From positions 496,001 through 560,000 of the forward strand of contig CAVWOT010000009.1 in the NCBI GenBank assembly GCA_963756605.1: a stretch of 64,000 bases of DNA, read 5' to 3'. The position numbers and the translations under genes were made by a program. The notes under the pieces are model-generated. The model was not told the origin of the DNA and ran no database searches. It saw only the letters and a list, made by a program, of their open reading frames with translations. The first letter of the stretch is position 1. Each line of letters starts with the position of its first letter. Positions 1-9,289 of this stretch are shown one piece after another. This DNA comes from Bog-159 sp963756605. GTDB lineage: Bacteria > Acidobacteriota > Terriglobia > Bryobacterales > Bryobacteraceae.

Positions 1-316
1 TACAACGCGGATTCATGGCATCGATCAGAAGGCATTCCTCGCAGGCCGGCGGCGCGGCCTCGCTGGCGCTGGGCGCGGCGGCAGAACAACGACGCGCTGG
101 AGTACGGCCTGTTTCAGCGACGGCTGGCGGAATCCACGAATCAACAACGATGTGTAAGCGCTGTGGAACGCGCACGGCCGCCGGCCACGAACCTCGTGTC
201 GCGCGTCGGAGTGGTGCGTCCGGTGTACAGTAGGGTAAGCTGCCGGTTCGGTTCCAAAAGGAAAGCGCTGCGTGGGTGAGCGCACCGCTTGTCACACGCC
301 GGCAAAGGCTGAACAT

Positions 317-2188
317 ATGTGGGTCGTTGAGAAGATCGAGATTAGCGGCGGATTTCTGCCCGGCTTGAGCATCAATATTCCGCAGGGCCTGACTTGCATC
401 ATCGGGGCGCGCGGCAGTGGAAAGTCTACGCTCGCCGAAGCCGTGCGGTTTGCGCTCTGCGGCATCACCGCCGCGCCAAAGCATTGCGCCGACCTGATTC
501 AGGCAAATCTCGCAGGTGGCGCGCTGGTCACCATCACGGCTCTCGCCGAGGGTTCGAACCGCTACACCATCAAGAGGGGCCTTAAGCAGAATCCGGTGCT
601 TCTCGCATCGGACGGGAGGCCGATCAATACTGTTGATCTCGATCGAGGCACTTTTCTGCCTCTGGACGCCTACAGCAGCCTTGAAATTGAGGCTATCGCG
701 GACGAAGTCCTCGGTGACAAACGCCGGAGTCTGCTGGACGAACTTCGTAGCGAGCAGATGCGCACAATCCACTTGTCGCTGGCTGAGAGCACACGCGCCC
801 TGGAGGCGAATGCGGATCGTATCAGGACCACTCAACGGACCATCGAGGACCTGACCGAGCAGATTGAAGAACTCGGCGACGTCCGCGTCCGGCTGAGTGC
901 TCTGGCGCCATCCGATCGTGAATCCGCCACGGATTTCGTCGGACTTTCCCGCCAGCAGCAGCTCAACCAGCGGGAAATCGCGAAACTGGATTCCGCCGAT
1001 CGGGACCTGAGTACACTGGAACAATCTCTCGAGCAGGTAAGAGGGTACGCGCGAAATGCGTTCACTTCGCGGCTGGTGGAGGAACAGTCCGCGAATGCCG
1101 ACACCCTGCGCAGGTTTGACGCGCTGCTTGCAGCATCGCTGGGACCAGTCGAGAAGCATCTTTCCGGGGTCCATACCAGAATTCGCGAAGCTCAGGCCAC
1201 CGTGGCCAAGGCCCGGCAAAGTATCACGGAGATTCACACGAGTAATGCCGGCGAGCTGGCGAAGCTGACAGCGCTCAACCAGGCAGCCAGCGAGCAGGCC
1301 CGTGAGCGTGCGTCGCTCGAGCAGCAAGTCGCCAAACTGGAAGCCCTGGAGCAGCAGCGGGCGGAACTGAACGCCGAGTTGAAGACTTTATTTGAGCGGC
1401 GAAAGTCTCTCAAAACCGATCACATACTGATGCGCGATCGGATTTCGACAATGCGGGACGAGGTCGCGTCCGAACTCCAATACGAAGCCGGTGAGCGAGT
1501 GCGGATTCGCGTGATGCGCAACGCCGACCACCTGGCATACCAGCAGATGCTTGAAGCGGGGCTCAAGGGCGCGCGGGTTCGGAATCAAAACGAGATCCTT
1601 ACAACCCTCATGCAACTGAGGCCGGAGCAACTGGCGCAGCTTATTCAGTCCAACGACCTGGATTCCCTCGAAGAGTTAACCCATTTTGGAATGGAGCGCT
1701 CGCGCAAGATCCTGGATTCTTTTCGCGAGAGTGTAGACCCGCTGGCTCTGGAGATAACCGCGATCGAAGACAGAATCGGCATTGAGTTGAACGTCGCGAC
1801 CGCAGGACGGCCGCACTTCAAGGACGCGGCCGATCTTTCGCGCGGCCAGAAGTGCACCGCTCTGTTGCCTATACTTCTGGCCAGAAGAGACAACCCGCTG
1901 ATTATCGACCAGCCGGAGGACAACCTCGACAATCATTTTATCTTCGAGACCGTGGTGAACGCGGTACAGCGAATGAAGAAACGCCGCCAGATGATCTTCA
2001 TCACACACAATGCGAACATCCCGGTTCTGGCCGAAGCGGAGCTTGTGCTGGTCATGAACTCGGATGGGCGCGTTGGATGCGTTGAGAAGTGGGGCACGGT
2101 AGACGAATGCCGGGAACAGATCATCGACTTGCTCGAAGGCGGAAGAGAGGCGTTCGATCTGCGCTCGAAACGTTATGCAGCCAGTTGA
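317..2188 (+). CDS. SMC/RecF-like AAA ATPase with central coiled coil
   Basis: Encodes about 623 residues. A Walker A motif GARGSGKST lies at residues 30-38. A long Glu/Arg/Leu-rich central region looks like coiled coil. Near residue 507 is an ABC-type signature (LSRGQK), near 526 a Walker B run IIDQPEDNLDN, and near 560 the switch histidine in FITHN. This head-coil-head layout is typical of SMC/RecN/RecF-type ATPases, and the DQPEDNLDN Walker B resembles that of TrlF-like defence ATPases, but no PHP or nuclease domain is visible. The ATG at 317 is preferred because homology-like sequence starts there. A GTG at 272 with an AAAGGAAA box upstream is a real alternative that adds 15 residues. The 3' end overlaps the SpoIIE phosphatase gene by 14 nt, so the two are probably translated together. 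A DNA-linked or defence role is inference. Confidence 0.8.
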   Translation: MWVVEKIEISGGFLPGLSINIPQGLTCIIGARGSGKSTLAEAVRFALCGITAAPKHCADLIQANLAGGALVTITALAEGSNRYTIKRGLKQNPVLLASDGRPINTVDLDRGTFLPLDAYSSLEIEAIADEVLGDKRRSLLDELRSEQMRTIHLSLAESTRALEANADRIRTTQRTIEDLTEQIEELGDVRVRLSALAPSDRESATDFVGLSRQQQLNQREIAKLDSADRDLSTLEQSLEQVRGYARNAFTSRLVEEQSANADTLRRFDALLAASLGPVEKHLSGVHTRIREAQATVAKARQSITEIHTSNAGELAKLTALNQAASEQARERASLEQQVAKLEALEQQRAELNAELKTLFERRKSLKTDHILMRDRISTMRDEVASELQYEAGERVRIRVMRNADHLAYQQMLEAGLKGARVRNQNEILTTLMQLRPEQLAQLIQSNDLDSLEELTHFGMERSRKILDSFRESVDPLALEITAIEDRIGIELNVATAGRPHFKDAADLSRGQKCTALLPILLARRDNPLIIDQPEDNLDNHFIFETVVNAVQRMKKRRQMIFITHNANIPVLAEAELVLVMNSDGRVGCVEKWGTVDECREQIIDLLEGGREAFDLRSKRYAAS

Positions 2189-3281
2189 GCTTCCTTATGA
2201 AAGGCTGCGGCGCCTCGCCGTAGAGGATCCGCGTGAGGCCCGCAAGGTATTCCTGCGGATTTTGGACTCCGGCGGTTCGGCTCTCGAGCAGTTTCTCGGG
2301 CAGATCTCTTCTCCGGCGGACGGCCGCTTGCGGCACGTGGTCGCCAGCGCGCTACGCGGCAATCGTGACAAGGAGCGTCTCACTCCGCATTTGATTGCTT
2401 GGCACGAAATTGAAACAGACGAGTTCACAAAACGCGCGATCGCAGCCGCTCTCGACGGTGTCAATACGGAATCGGCCGCCCAGACGGCTCTGGCCCAGGA
2501 AGTCGCCCGTTTGACCACGGCCATCGGGCGGGAGATGGCCCACCGGGAAGCATTGAACCGCGAGTTGGAGATCGCGCGCGAGGTGCAGGAGCATCTTTTC
2601 CCTCAACGGCTTCCGCCGGCGCTGGGCCTGGACTACTGCGGGCAGTGCCGGCCCGCGCGAGAGGTGGGCGGAGACTATTACGATTTCCTCGGGCTGCCAG
2701 ACGGCAGGCTCGGAATCGCAATCGGAGACGTATCCGGCAAAGGCTTGGGCGCCGCGCTCATGATGGCAAGCCTTGAAGCGTCGCTGCGCGCCCTGGCTCC
2801 GGTCGTCGATGATCCCGCGGAGCTGATGGAGCGAGTCAACGGCCTGGTTTACCAGGCATCCGCGTCAAACCGCTTCGCGACGCTGTTTTACGCGCAATAC
2901 TACCCTGCCAGCCGCCGCTTGTCCTACGTCAACGCGGGTCATAACCCGCCGGTGGTTCTGCGAAATTGCGCCGGCTCGTGCCGGGTATTTCGCCTGGAGA
3001 CCGGAGGTCCGGTGGTCGGGCTTCTACCACACCGCTATCAGCGAGGCGTCTTTTCTCTTGAAGCTGCCGACCTGGTGGTGCTCTTTACGGACGGAGTTTC
3101 CGAATCCATGAACGCTCGCTACGAAGAGTGGGGCGAAGAGAGATTGATCGAGCTCGCCACAACATGTCATGGGCTTGCTGCTCTCGAAACCACCAGGCGA
3201 ATCCTGGCCGCCGCACAGGCGTTCGCCGCGGGCGCTCCCCAGCACGACGATATGACGCTGGTGGTGCTTCGCGTGGCCTGA
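2175..3281 (+). CDS. SpoIIE/RsbU-type PP2C serine phosphatase
   Basis: Encodes 368 residues. Residues 1-110 are helical and repeat-like (perhaps HEAT-like). A short linker EIAREVQEHLFPQ, typical of RsbU-family phosphatases, leads into the PP2C/SpoIIE domain. Metal-binding and core motifs are GGDYYDF, GDVSGKGLGAALMM, NAGHNPP, LFTDGVSES and the terminal QHDDMTLVVL, so the catalytic acidic residues appear intact. Family members dephosphorylate anti-sigma-factor antagonists or related phosphoproteins in the cytoplasm. No antagonist (STAS) or anti-sigma kinase gene is nearby. Instead the gene overlaps the SMC-like ATPase by 14 nt, an unusual partnership suggesting that ATPase and phosphatase form one module. 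Confidence 0.85.
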   Translation: MQPVELPYERLRRLAVEDPREARKVFLRILDSGGSALEQFLGQISSPADGRLRHVVASALRGNRDKERLTPHLIAWHEIETDEFTKRAIAAALDGVNTESAAQTALAQEVARLTTAIGREMAHREALNRELEIAREVQEHLFPQRLPPALGLDYCGQCRPAREVGGDYYDFLGLPDGRLGIAIGDVSGKGLGAALMMASLEASLRALAPVVDDPAELMERVNGLVYQASASNRFATLFYAQYYPASRRLSYVNAGHNPPVVLRNCAGSCRVFRLETGGPVVGLLPHRYQRGVFSLEAADLVVLFTDGVSESMNARYEEWGEERLIELATTCHGLAALETTRRILAAAQAFAAGAPQHDDMTLVVLRVA

Positions 3282-3663
3282 TGCCTGCGGTCCGCGGGAT
3301 TGATGCGAGAGCCGTAGGCACCATACCGCCCGCTCACCTCCAGCGCCAGTTTCTTATTTGCGCGAAACTCGAGCATTATGACGGAGAAAAATCCGGCGCC
3401 AACGCCTCGCCCTGCAGGCCGACCGAAGTAGCCAAGCGCATCGGCGATTACACGTCCTACAACTTCCGCGCGCAGCGCGACGAACTGGTGCCGCTGGCGG
3501 GAAGCAGACCCCGACGCGGCCAACGAGACCAGCACTGCGTTTCACCCGCGGACCATGCACCCGTTCGTCGTGTTAATGGACGTGGCTTCCGGAAGCTCCG
3601 GCACCAGAGAGATAGAGCGCCGCAAGAGCGTGCGTGTCTCTCGAAAACTTCCGCAGCTAGTAC
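3282..3663. other. Stretch without an identifiable gene
   Basis: About 380 bases between the phosphatase and the IS630 fragment. Short open stretches occur on both strands, but none has a start, a ribosome binding site or recognisable motifs. It may be a decayed gene. Confidence 0.5.
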
Positions 3664-4237
3664 CTACTTGCATAAATTAGAGTAAATCTGTTGGGGCTTG
3701 GACGGGTGGACGACAGCCTTGCTCCACTCGAAGGGCGCAGCTTTCGGATTGTAAACCTCGACGAAGGCGTCAATGGCGTCCCTGAGCTGGCGGGGAGAGG
3801 TGAAGCCGGCACCGCGCAGTGTCGCGCGGCTCATAACACTGAACCAGCACTCCACCTGGTTGAGCCATGAGCTATAGGTGGGAATGAAGTGCAAGTGGAC
3901 ATTGGGATGCGATTGCAGCCATCGGTCCCGCTTGGGCTGGTGGGTATTCAGGTTGTCCAGCACCACGTGTATCATGCGGTCCGGGTGGTCCGCTACGATG
4001 CCATTCATAAAGTCCAGAAACTCACGGCGGCGCCGCGGGTAATGGCCAGTCTTCACCTGGCCGGTCAGGATGTTCAGGGCGGCAAAAAGGGCCCTGGTAC
4101 CGTGTCGCTTATAGCAGTGGCTGAAACCGTTCACCGCTTTGCCATCTGGGAGGCGGAGAAAGCCGCGTTCCGGCGCTGAATGCGGCTTCCCATCGACCGA
4201 CAGCACCAACGCGTGTTCCGGAAGATCCAGATAGATA
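3664..4237 (-). pseudogene. IS630-family transposase, C-terminal fragment
   Basis: About 190 residues of the C-terminal part of an IS630-type DDE transposase. Visible are VVLDNLNTHQ (second catalytic Asp block), FIPTYSSWLNQVECWF (the final catalytic Glu block) and a normal C-terminus ending at the TAG at 3664-3666. The N-terminal half, including the first catalytic Asp region and the helix-turn-helix, is absent. The reading frame runs upstream to 4290, but residues before about GNLIYLDLPEHALV are read out of frame from an adjoining ISL3 remnant, so the true IS630 part ends near 4237. It cannot encode an active transposase. Confidence 0.8.
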
Positions 4238-4799
4238 AGGTTCCCACATGTCCGAGCAGACGAGCACGATCTTGGAGCTGATTTCTTCACCTATGGTGGT
4301 GGAGAATCCTTGGAAGGACTCGATGGTTCTCTCCTTGCCGACCCAATGCAAACGGATGACGCCGAGATCGATCTGATAAAATGCTCCAGTCCGAATGTGA
4401 CGACATGTTCAACGGCGTCGCAGACCTTGTCCCAGGAGGTGCGGAACGCCTCGGCCGTTTCCTTTCACGAAAGCCGACGCGCCCAACGGGCCAGAAAAAG
4501 CATGTAGGCATTGGTCAACGGATGCTTGCCGTTGCCCCAAGGAACTTCCTCCACGACCACGGCTTGGCAGCGGCGGCAATCCACGCGCCGCATGGCATAC
4601 AGCAGGAAGATTAGAAATCCCCAGAAAGGAATGAAGTCGTAACGCCTTTCCACGAGTTGATCGTAACCAGGCGCTGGCTGGCAGCGGGGACAAACCGCCG
4701 CCGAACCTTGGCGCGGTCGTACGGCGATTTCGATGCTTTTGTGATCGGAACTGAAGCAGGCATGTTGGTAAACGAAACCGCGGAAATGATGGCAGTGGT

Positions 4800-4807
4800 T
4801 TAAAATC
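4800..4807. repeat. Target-site duplication, left copy (TTAAAATC)
   Basis: Direct repeat identical to 6157-6164, adjoining the left inverted repeat of the ISL3 element. Removing the element and one copy restores the reading frame of the older ISL3 transposase. Confidence 0.92.
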
Positions 4808-6156
4808 GGCTCTGAGCGAGAATTCGTAAAAGTGCCATTTTACGCGACTTTCTTCAAGGTGCAAACTGCGATGAATTCGAGGTTCATCACGGCCATGCGC
4901 TTGGCCTTCAGCAGCAGATAGCGGAGGTTCTTGTAGCCGCGACCCCTGTTGATCAGCATGCGAATATTCCCGTTGACGGCCTCAACTACGCCAAAGCGCA
5001 CTTTGGTCTCGCAATAGTTGGCTATACCTTCCACGTGTTTCAAAAGGGTCGCCGCCAGTTTCTCAAACGGAGCCAGACGCTGCCATTTCAGTTGGTCCAT
5101 CCACCGGTTCAAGTAGTTGAGCATGGCCCCTCGGTATCGGTAGTTCCATAGCCTCTCTAAGCTCTCTTTCAACAGATAGCCTTTAAAGACTCGCCGATTG
5201 AGTTCGAACAGCCGGTTCAATTCCCCGCGGTGTTCCGGGGTCAGGTTCTTCCAGCGACTCATCAGCAGCCACTTCTTCCCTTTGATGAGGCCCCGCTTCT
5301 TAGGCCCTTGCCGAAAGAATTCCGCCTTCCGCACTTCGTCGATGGCATCGTTGGCGTGTTGCACGATGTGAAACTTGTCGTAGACGATCTTGCACTGGGG
5401 TGCCCATTGCTCGATGCTCAACCGGAACGGTTCCCACATGTCGACACAAGCCGCCTCAATGCGCTTCCGCTGCCCACTGACCAACTGGGTACGAAAGTAC
5501 TCATCCAGCGTCTCCTTCTTCCGCTCCTGGCCAAACCATAATGGCTCGCCGGTTTCCAGATTGCACACCACCGTCAGAAACTTGTCTTTCTTGCCCCGGT
5601 AGATTTCATCGATGCCCATCTGCCGTAACGGCGGTTGCCTCCGCTTGCTATCCCACCGCTCCAGACACCGCAGATCGATCGCTCGGACGGTGCTCTCCGA
5701 TAGCCCCATCCGTCGAGCTACTTGCCGCGCCGAAGCACTCTCGCACGCCTGGCCGACCGCGTCCTCAAACCGCCTGCTGAAGGGGGCCTTGCTCGGCAGC
5801 GGCGGCACCTTCTCGATCCGCACGCCGCACGCCGGGCATTTCACCCGATACACTTCGATGTGTACCGTAGCTTGAAATACACTCCAGGGCAGGTCCCGCA
5901 CCGCCCGTTCCCGGCTGTCGTGCGCATCGCTGAACTTCCGCCCGCAGCCGGAACACTCCAGTTTCCGGTTGCCGCGCTTTCGCCGGACCCAAAGATCTAA
6001 GGTCTTGTTCTTCTCGTCGATTTCCTGCCGGTACACACGGTATCCAGGCCACTGAAGGATGCGGGTAAACTCGTTGTCACTAGGCAACTTCCAAATCTAA
6101 CGCCATTCTCAGAGTGGCCGCCATTTCACCAGCTTTACGAATTCTCGCGCAGAGCC
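4808..6156 (-). mobile_element. Complete ISL3-family insertion sequence
   Basis: A 1349-bp element bounded by 23-bp inverted repeats at 4808-4830 and 6134-6156. These begin GGCTCTG and share GCGAGAATTCGTAAA, with one mismatch. It is flanked by an 8-bp direct repeat TTAAAATC at 4800-4807 and 6157-6164, the duplication length known for ISL3. It carries one intact transposase gene. Intact ends, intact gene and perfect target duplication indicate a recent insertion. The target was the 5' end of an older ISL3 transposase gene. Confidence 0.93.
4840..6087 (-). CDS. ISL3-family transposase
   Basis: Encodes 415 residues, normal for ISL3. Two CxxC pairs (C45/C48 and C84/C87) form the N-terminal zinc-binding region. 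A helix-turn-helix follows (ARQVARRMGLSESTVRAIDL, about 120-139). The DDE catalytic core has Asp160 in GIDEIYRGK, Asp216 in CVDMWEPF and Glu369 in GVVEAVNGNIRMLINRGRGY. No frameshift or stop is seen, so the enzyme should be active. The ATG at 6087 lies 47 bp inside the right inverted repeat and the stop lies just inside the left one, which fits a single-gene element. Confidence 0.93.
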   Translation of the reverse strand: MPSDNEFTRILQWPGYRVYRQEIDEKNKTLDLWVRRKRGNRKLECSGCGRKFSDAHDSRERAVRDLPWSVFQATVHIEVYRVKCPACGVRIEKVPPLPSKAPFSRRFEDAVGQACESASARQVARRMGLSESTVRAIDLRCLERWDSKRRQPPLRQMGIDEIYRGKKDKFLTVVCNLETGEPLWFGQERKKETLDEYFRTQLVSGQRKRIEAACVDMWEPFRLSIEQWAPQCKIVYDKFHIVQHANDAIDEVRKAEFFRQGPKKRGLIKGKKWLLMSRWKNLTPEHRGELNRLFELNRRVFKGYLLKESLERLWNYRYRGAMLNYLNRWMDQLKWQRLAPFEKLAATLLKHVEGIANYCETKVRFGVVEAVNGNIRMLINRGRGYKNLRYLLLKAKRMAVMNLEFIAVCTLKKVA

Positions 6157-6164
6157 TTAAAATC
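6157..6164. repeat. Target-site duplication, right copy (TTAAAATC)
   Basis: Partner of 4800-4807, immediately outside the right inverted repeat. Confidence 0.92.
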
Positions 6165-6179
6165 GTGACGGGTTGCAGC

Positions 6180-6616
6180 ATGGCGGAAAAGGCAGTCGCG
6201 AGAACTCCCAGGATAAACCGCGTCACCCTTGCGCCAGCCGCGGACCTGGAGCATTACTGCCGTGGCCCGAACGATTGGCCCCGCTCGTGGATGGGATCGG
6301 AAAAGGATCTGCTCCCGGACCAGAAACTGGTGGCCCGCTTCCGTCAGTTTTTCGAATACCGGGTGGCGTGCGCGGATCTGTCGCCGAAAACCATCCAGAA
6401 GCACGTCGATAATCTTTGGGCGCTGGGCGGAGGGATCATACAGGCCTGAACGAAAACCCATTCCTCCGAAAAGAAAACCATCGAAAAATTCTCTTCGATG
6501 TGATTGATGATGATGGCGGCCCACTGATCTACGGCGTCAGTTCAGAGCAACAACAACGGTCCTTTGATTCCACCTGCCGTAAGGTTCACCGATTCCTCAG
6601 TCAGCCTCCCCGCTGA
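6180..6616 (+). pseudogene. Conserved hypothetical protein, frameshifted
   Basis: Starts at ATG 6180 (MAEKAVARTPRINR) and reads through WPRSWMGSEKDLLP and LSPKTIQKHVDNLW to an early stop at 6449. A missing base near 6446 moves the sequence to another frame, which continues LNENPFLRK, LFDVIDDDGGPLIYGV, RSFDSTCRKVHRFL and stops at 6616. Joined, this is about 145 residues of a coherent conserved bacterial hypothetical protein as I remember that family. The SPKTI..HVDNLW stretch is reminiscent of recombinase core-binding regions, but no function is assigned. The gene begins at the same place where the older ISL3 remnant begins on the other strand. Confidence 0.6.
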
Positions 6617-6689
6617 GCCCACCAACTACCCACAGATTCCCGGGACGAGGCTATTTATTATATCGCCACGCTGAGGTCGATTCCGTCGT

Positions 6690-7190
6690 TGGGCTATGCA
6701 CCGCTTCGTGCCAAGGTACCGCTCGGTCGTCTAGACACTCGCATGGCTGGGCAGTAGCTATATCTGTTCGAGTTCGCCGCCGGCGGCGCGGCAGAGCGTG
6801 AAGGTCTTTCGTCGTTGGTCATGCGTGGCGATACCGGCCGCGCTAGCAACCACCCCATAGGGCCGAAGGAACTGCCATACAACCATCTCTGACAGGGATT
6901 CGCCATGCAACTCGGATCCGGGTGCACGGGCCAAGGTCGCGGAACACAACTCAGCTTATCGACGCCTGGACAGCGCGCACCGGTGTTGCGCATGGCCACG
7001 TGTTCCGGTCCAGGGACGATAACGGTCGACTATACGACACTGAAGAGCCTCCGCGACGCGCTATCATCGTTGGGCTGTGGGATACGTCGCTCGGAAGTAG
7101 CGGCCTTGCGATGCGCCAAATACACCAGCGCGATGGCCGGTGGGTGATTCGGGCAGCGGCCATTCCCGCGAGCGCTCAATCCCCTATGAA
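6690..7190. pseudogene. Scrambled tyrosine-recombinase fragments
   Basis: On the minus strand, about 6949 down to 6690, two frames give GESLSEMVVWQFLRPYG, a degenerate HDQRR box, LCRAAGGELEQI and SHASVQTTERYLG. These are the C-terminal catalytic blocks of XerC/D-like integrases. On the plus strand, about 6940-7020 gives LIDAWTARTGVAHGHVFR, and about 7045-7150 gives SLGCGIRRSEVAAL and IHQRDGRWVI, which lie N-terminal to the former in intact enzymes. Order and orientation are therefore rearranged, with several frame changes. These are inactive remains of one or more integrases. Confidence 0.6.
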
Positions 7191-7553
7191 GGTCCGCGCT
7201 CTCGAAAAACGGCATCTATCATCACAACCGCACCAGCGTTGCATTCACCTTGCCGGCCGGCTTGCCCCCCGTGCGCCAAGGGCCGCCAACCACAGCGATC
7301 AAAGCATCCAACTGAAGGACTCCGTGACCGATGCGTTTGCCTCCGTGTGGCTTTCAGAACTATGAATTCCGGACCGAAAGCGTACAGCATATTACTTTTG
7401 CGGGAATCAGGGCGTGAGCGTGGTGGCCGACTTACGTGAACCTTGATCAAAGGAAGACCGAGTATCTTTACTTGGGCCCGCTCGGGGAACACCCATGTGG
7501 TTTTCGACGGCCGGGTTCCGTTAATCACCCTTGGAGCCTGCTAGCCTGATTTA
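7191..7553. other. Intergenic stretch upstream of the MFS gene
   Basis: About 360 bases without a supportable gene. No clear promoter or ribosome binding site was found before the MFS start at 7554. Confidence 0.5.
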
Positions 7554-8969
7554 ATGGAAGCAGGTACGTCCAGCAAGCAACTGTTGCCGTGGCTTGTCGC
7601 AGTTGCGTTCTTCATGGAGTCGCTGGACACCACGATTCTGAACACAGCCGTGCCCGCCATCGCGCAGGCGCTCAAGGTGGCTCCACTTAGCATGAAAGCG
7701 GTGCTATCTAGCTACACATTGAGCCTCGCCGTCTTTATTCCAATCAGCGGCTGGATGGCGGATCGATTCGGAACACGTCGGGTGTTCGCCTCCGCGATCG
7801 GCCTCTTCACATTGGGATCATTTCTCTGCGGTATATCGAGCAACATTCACTTGTTGGTCGCGTGTCGCGTGTTGCAAGGCTGCGGAGGAGCCATGATGGT
7901 GCCAGTGGGGCGGCTCACCATGGTACGAACGTTTGCCAAGTCCGAACTCATTCGCGCCATGAGCTTCGTCGCCATCCCTGGTCTGATTGGTCCAATGCTC
8001 GGACCAATCGCCGGTGGCCTGATCGTCGGATATTTTCATTGGAGAGTCATTTTTTTCGTGAACCTTCCGATCGGCCTCATAGGTTTGTGTATGGTCTATC
8101 TGCACCTACCGGACTACCGCGAAAAGTCTGATCCTCTCGATATTGTCGGCCTCCTCCTCTTTGGCTCCGGCATCGCGCTGCTGTCGTATGTGCTTGAGGT
8201 ATTCGGTGAACATACGCTGAGCGTACTCGAAATCCTGGGGCTTTTGGCGATTTCCATCCTGCTACTCGCAGGCTATGGGCGGCATGCGACGAATAACGCG
8301 TTTCCATTGCTGCGGCTGGGCCTGTTTCGTATTCGCACATTCCGCGCGGCAGTGAGCGGCAGTTTCTTCACCCGCCTTGGCATCGGTGGAATCCCATTCA
8401 TACTGCCGCTGCTCTACCAGGTTGGCCTGAGGTTCACTCCGATACAGTCCGGTCTGCTCATGATGCCGCAGGCAATCGCCGCCATGAGCCTGAAGCCGGC
8501 GATGCCGCGAATTCTGACCCGCTTTGGCTACCGTGCAGTTTTGGTTTCGAACACGGCGATCCTCGGTCTGCTGATTGCGCTTTTCGCAACGATTGGGGTG
8601 GGGACGCCGGCGTGGCTTATCGTAGCGCAGACGTTCTGTTTTGGATTCTTCAGTTCGCTGCAATATACCAGCATGAACACCCTCGTGTATGCCGACGTCA
8701 CCGAGGTAGAGACTAGCAGCGCAAGCTCTATCGCCAGCACCATGCAACAGATGGCCATCAGTTTCGGCGTCGCCACGGCGTCGCTGGCCACAGCATTTTT
8801 CATTCCCGATCGCTTTCATTCGAGCGCATCGCAAATGATTCACGGCATCCACCAGGCGTTTTTCGTTCTGGGCGGACTAACCATCTTGTCCACCATCGTT
8901 TTTCGCGAATTGAAAAGCACCGATGGCGATCAGGTGAGTCAACACAAGATCCTTCACCACGAGGGATGA
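7554..8969 (+). CDS. MFS transporter, DHA2 (EmrB/QacA-like) family
   Basis: Encodes 471 residues, almost entirely hydrophobic helices, consistent with 14 membrane segments. N-terminal helix 1 carries LDTTILNTAVPAIA, the motif D1 of 14-TM drug/H+ antiporters. GWMADRFGTRRVF is motif A, and RVLQGCGGAMMVPVGR with GLIGPMLGPIAGG is the antiporter motif C region. Family members sit in the inner membrane and expel drugs or metabolites using the proton gradient. The substrate cannot be told. It has no adjacent EmrA-type adaptor or TetR regulator and is surrounded by decayed mobile DNA, so it may be cargo of a lost island. The frame is intact, unlike its neighbours. Confidence 0.9.
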   Translation: MEAGTSSKQLLPWLVAVAFFMESLDTTILNTAVPAIAQALKVAPLSMKAVLSSYTLSLAVFIPISGWMADRFGTRRVFASAIGLFTLGSFLCGISSNIHLLVACRVLQGCGGAMMVPVGRLTMVRTFAKSELIRAMSFVAIPGLIGPMLGPIAGGLIVGYFHWRVIFFVNLPIGLIGLCMVYLHLPDYREKSDPLDIVGLLLFGSGIALLSYVLEVFGEHTLSVLEILGLLAISILLLAGYGRHATNNAFPLLRLGLFRIRTFRAAVSGSFFTRLGIGGIPFILPLLYQVGLRFTPIQSGLLMMPQAIAAMSLKPAMPRILTRFGYRAVLVSNTAILGLLIALFATIGVGTPAWLIVAQTFCFGFFSSLQYTSMNTLVYADVTEVETSSASSIASTMQQMAISFGVATASLATAFFIPDRFHSSASQMIHGIHQAFFVLGGLTILSTIVFRELKSTDGDQVSQHKILHHEG

Positions 8970-9289
8970 CGAAGCAATCCAGCATCTTCGCCGTTTTGCA
9001 CGTTCGGTTGATCCCAGCGGCGTTAAGCGATATCGGTAGCTGCTTGCGAAATGCGCCGTTGAATCGATTGGCGTGTTTTGGGCGCACCGGTGATCTGGGA
9101 CCGAGTGCGCAGATCGTCCACGCCAGGCCAGCCGGCCATTACCAGCACGGGGACGCTCCGCCCAAGCGTTACGGTCGGGTTGGAGTGGGAAAATTTTCAG
9201 GTGCTGACGAGAACGCATGCCAGTTTCGGCCGCGACGCAGATCGATCCCAAAGGTCGCAGCCGACCAAGCGCGGGCATGGTATCGGCGT

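Larger units (their letters stand above)
4228..6181 (-). pseudogene. Older decayed ISL3-family transposase, split by a newer ISL3
   Basis: Read on the minus strand, it begins with an ATG at 6181, runs a few codons (MLQPVTIL) to the insertion site of the intact ISL3 element (4808-6156), and resumes at 4799. It contains a zinc-finger-like region, YDFIPFWGFLIFLLYAMRRV, NGKHPLTNAYMLFLARWARR, then a TGA stop at 4465-4467. An internal deletion near 4370-4380 removes about 25 residues including the first catalytic Asp. Further on are GKERTIESF and VCSDMWEPYL. The C-terminal half is lost at the junction with the IS630 fragment near 4230. Its sequence differs clearly from the inserted element, so it is a distinct ISL3 lineage and not a duplicate. 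Confidence 0.75.

Noticed and set aside
6922..7365. 147-codon plus-strand frame
   Set aside because: Only two short parts resemble recombinase blocks, in the wrong order; the rest is unrelated. Treated as remnants.
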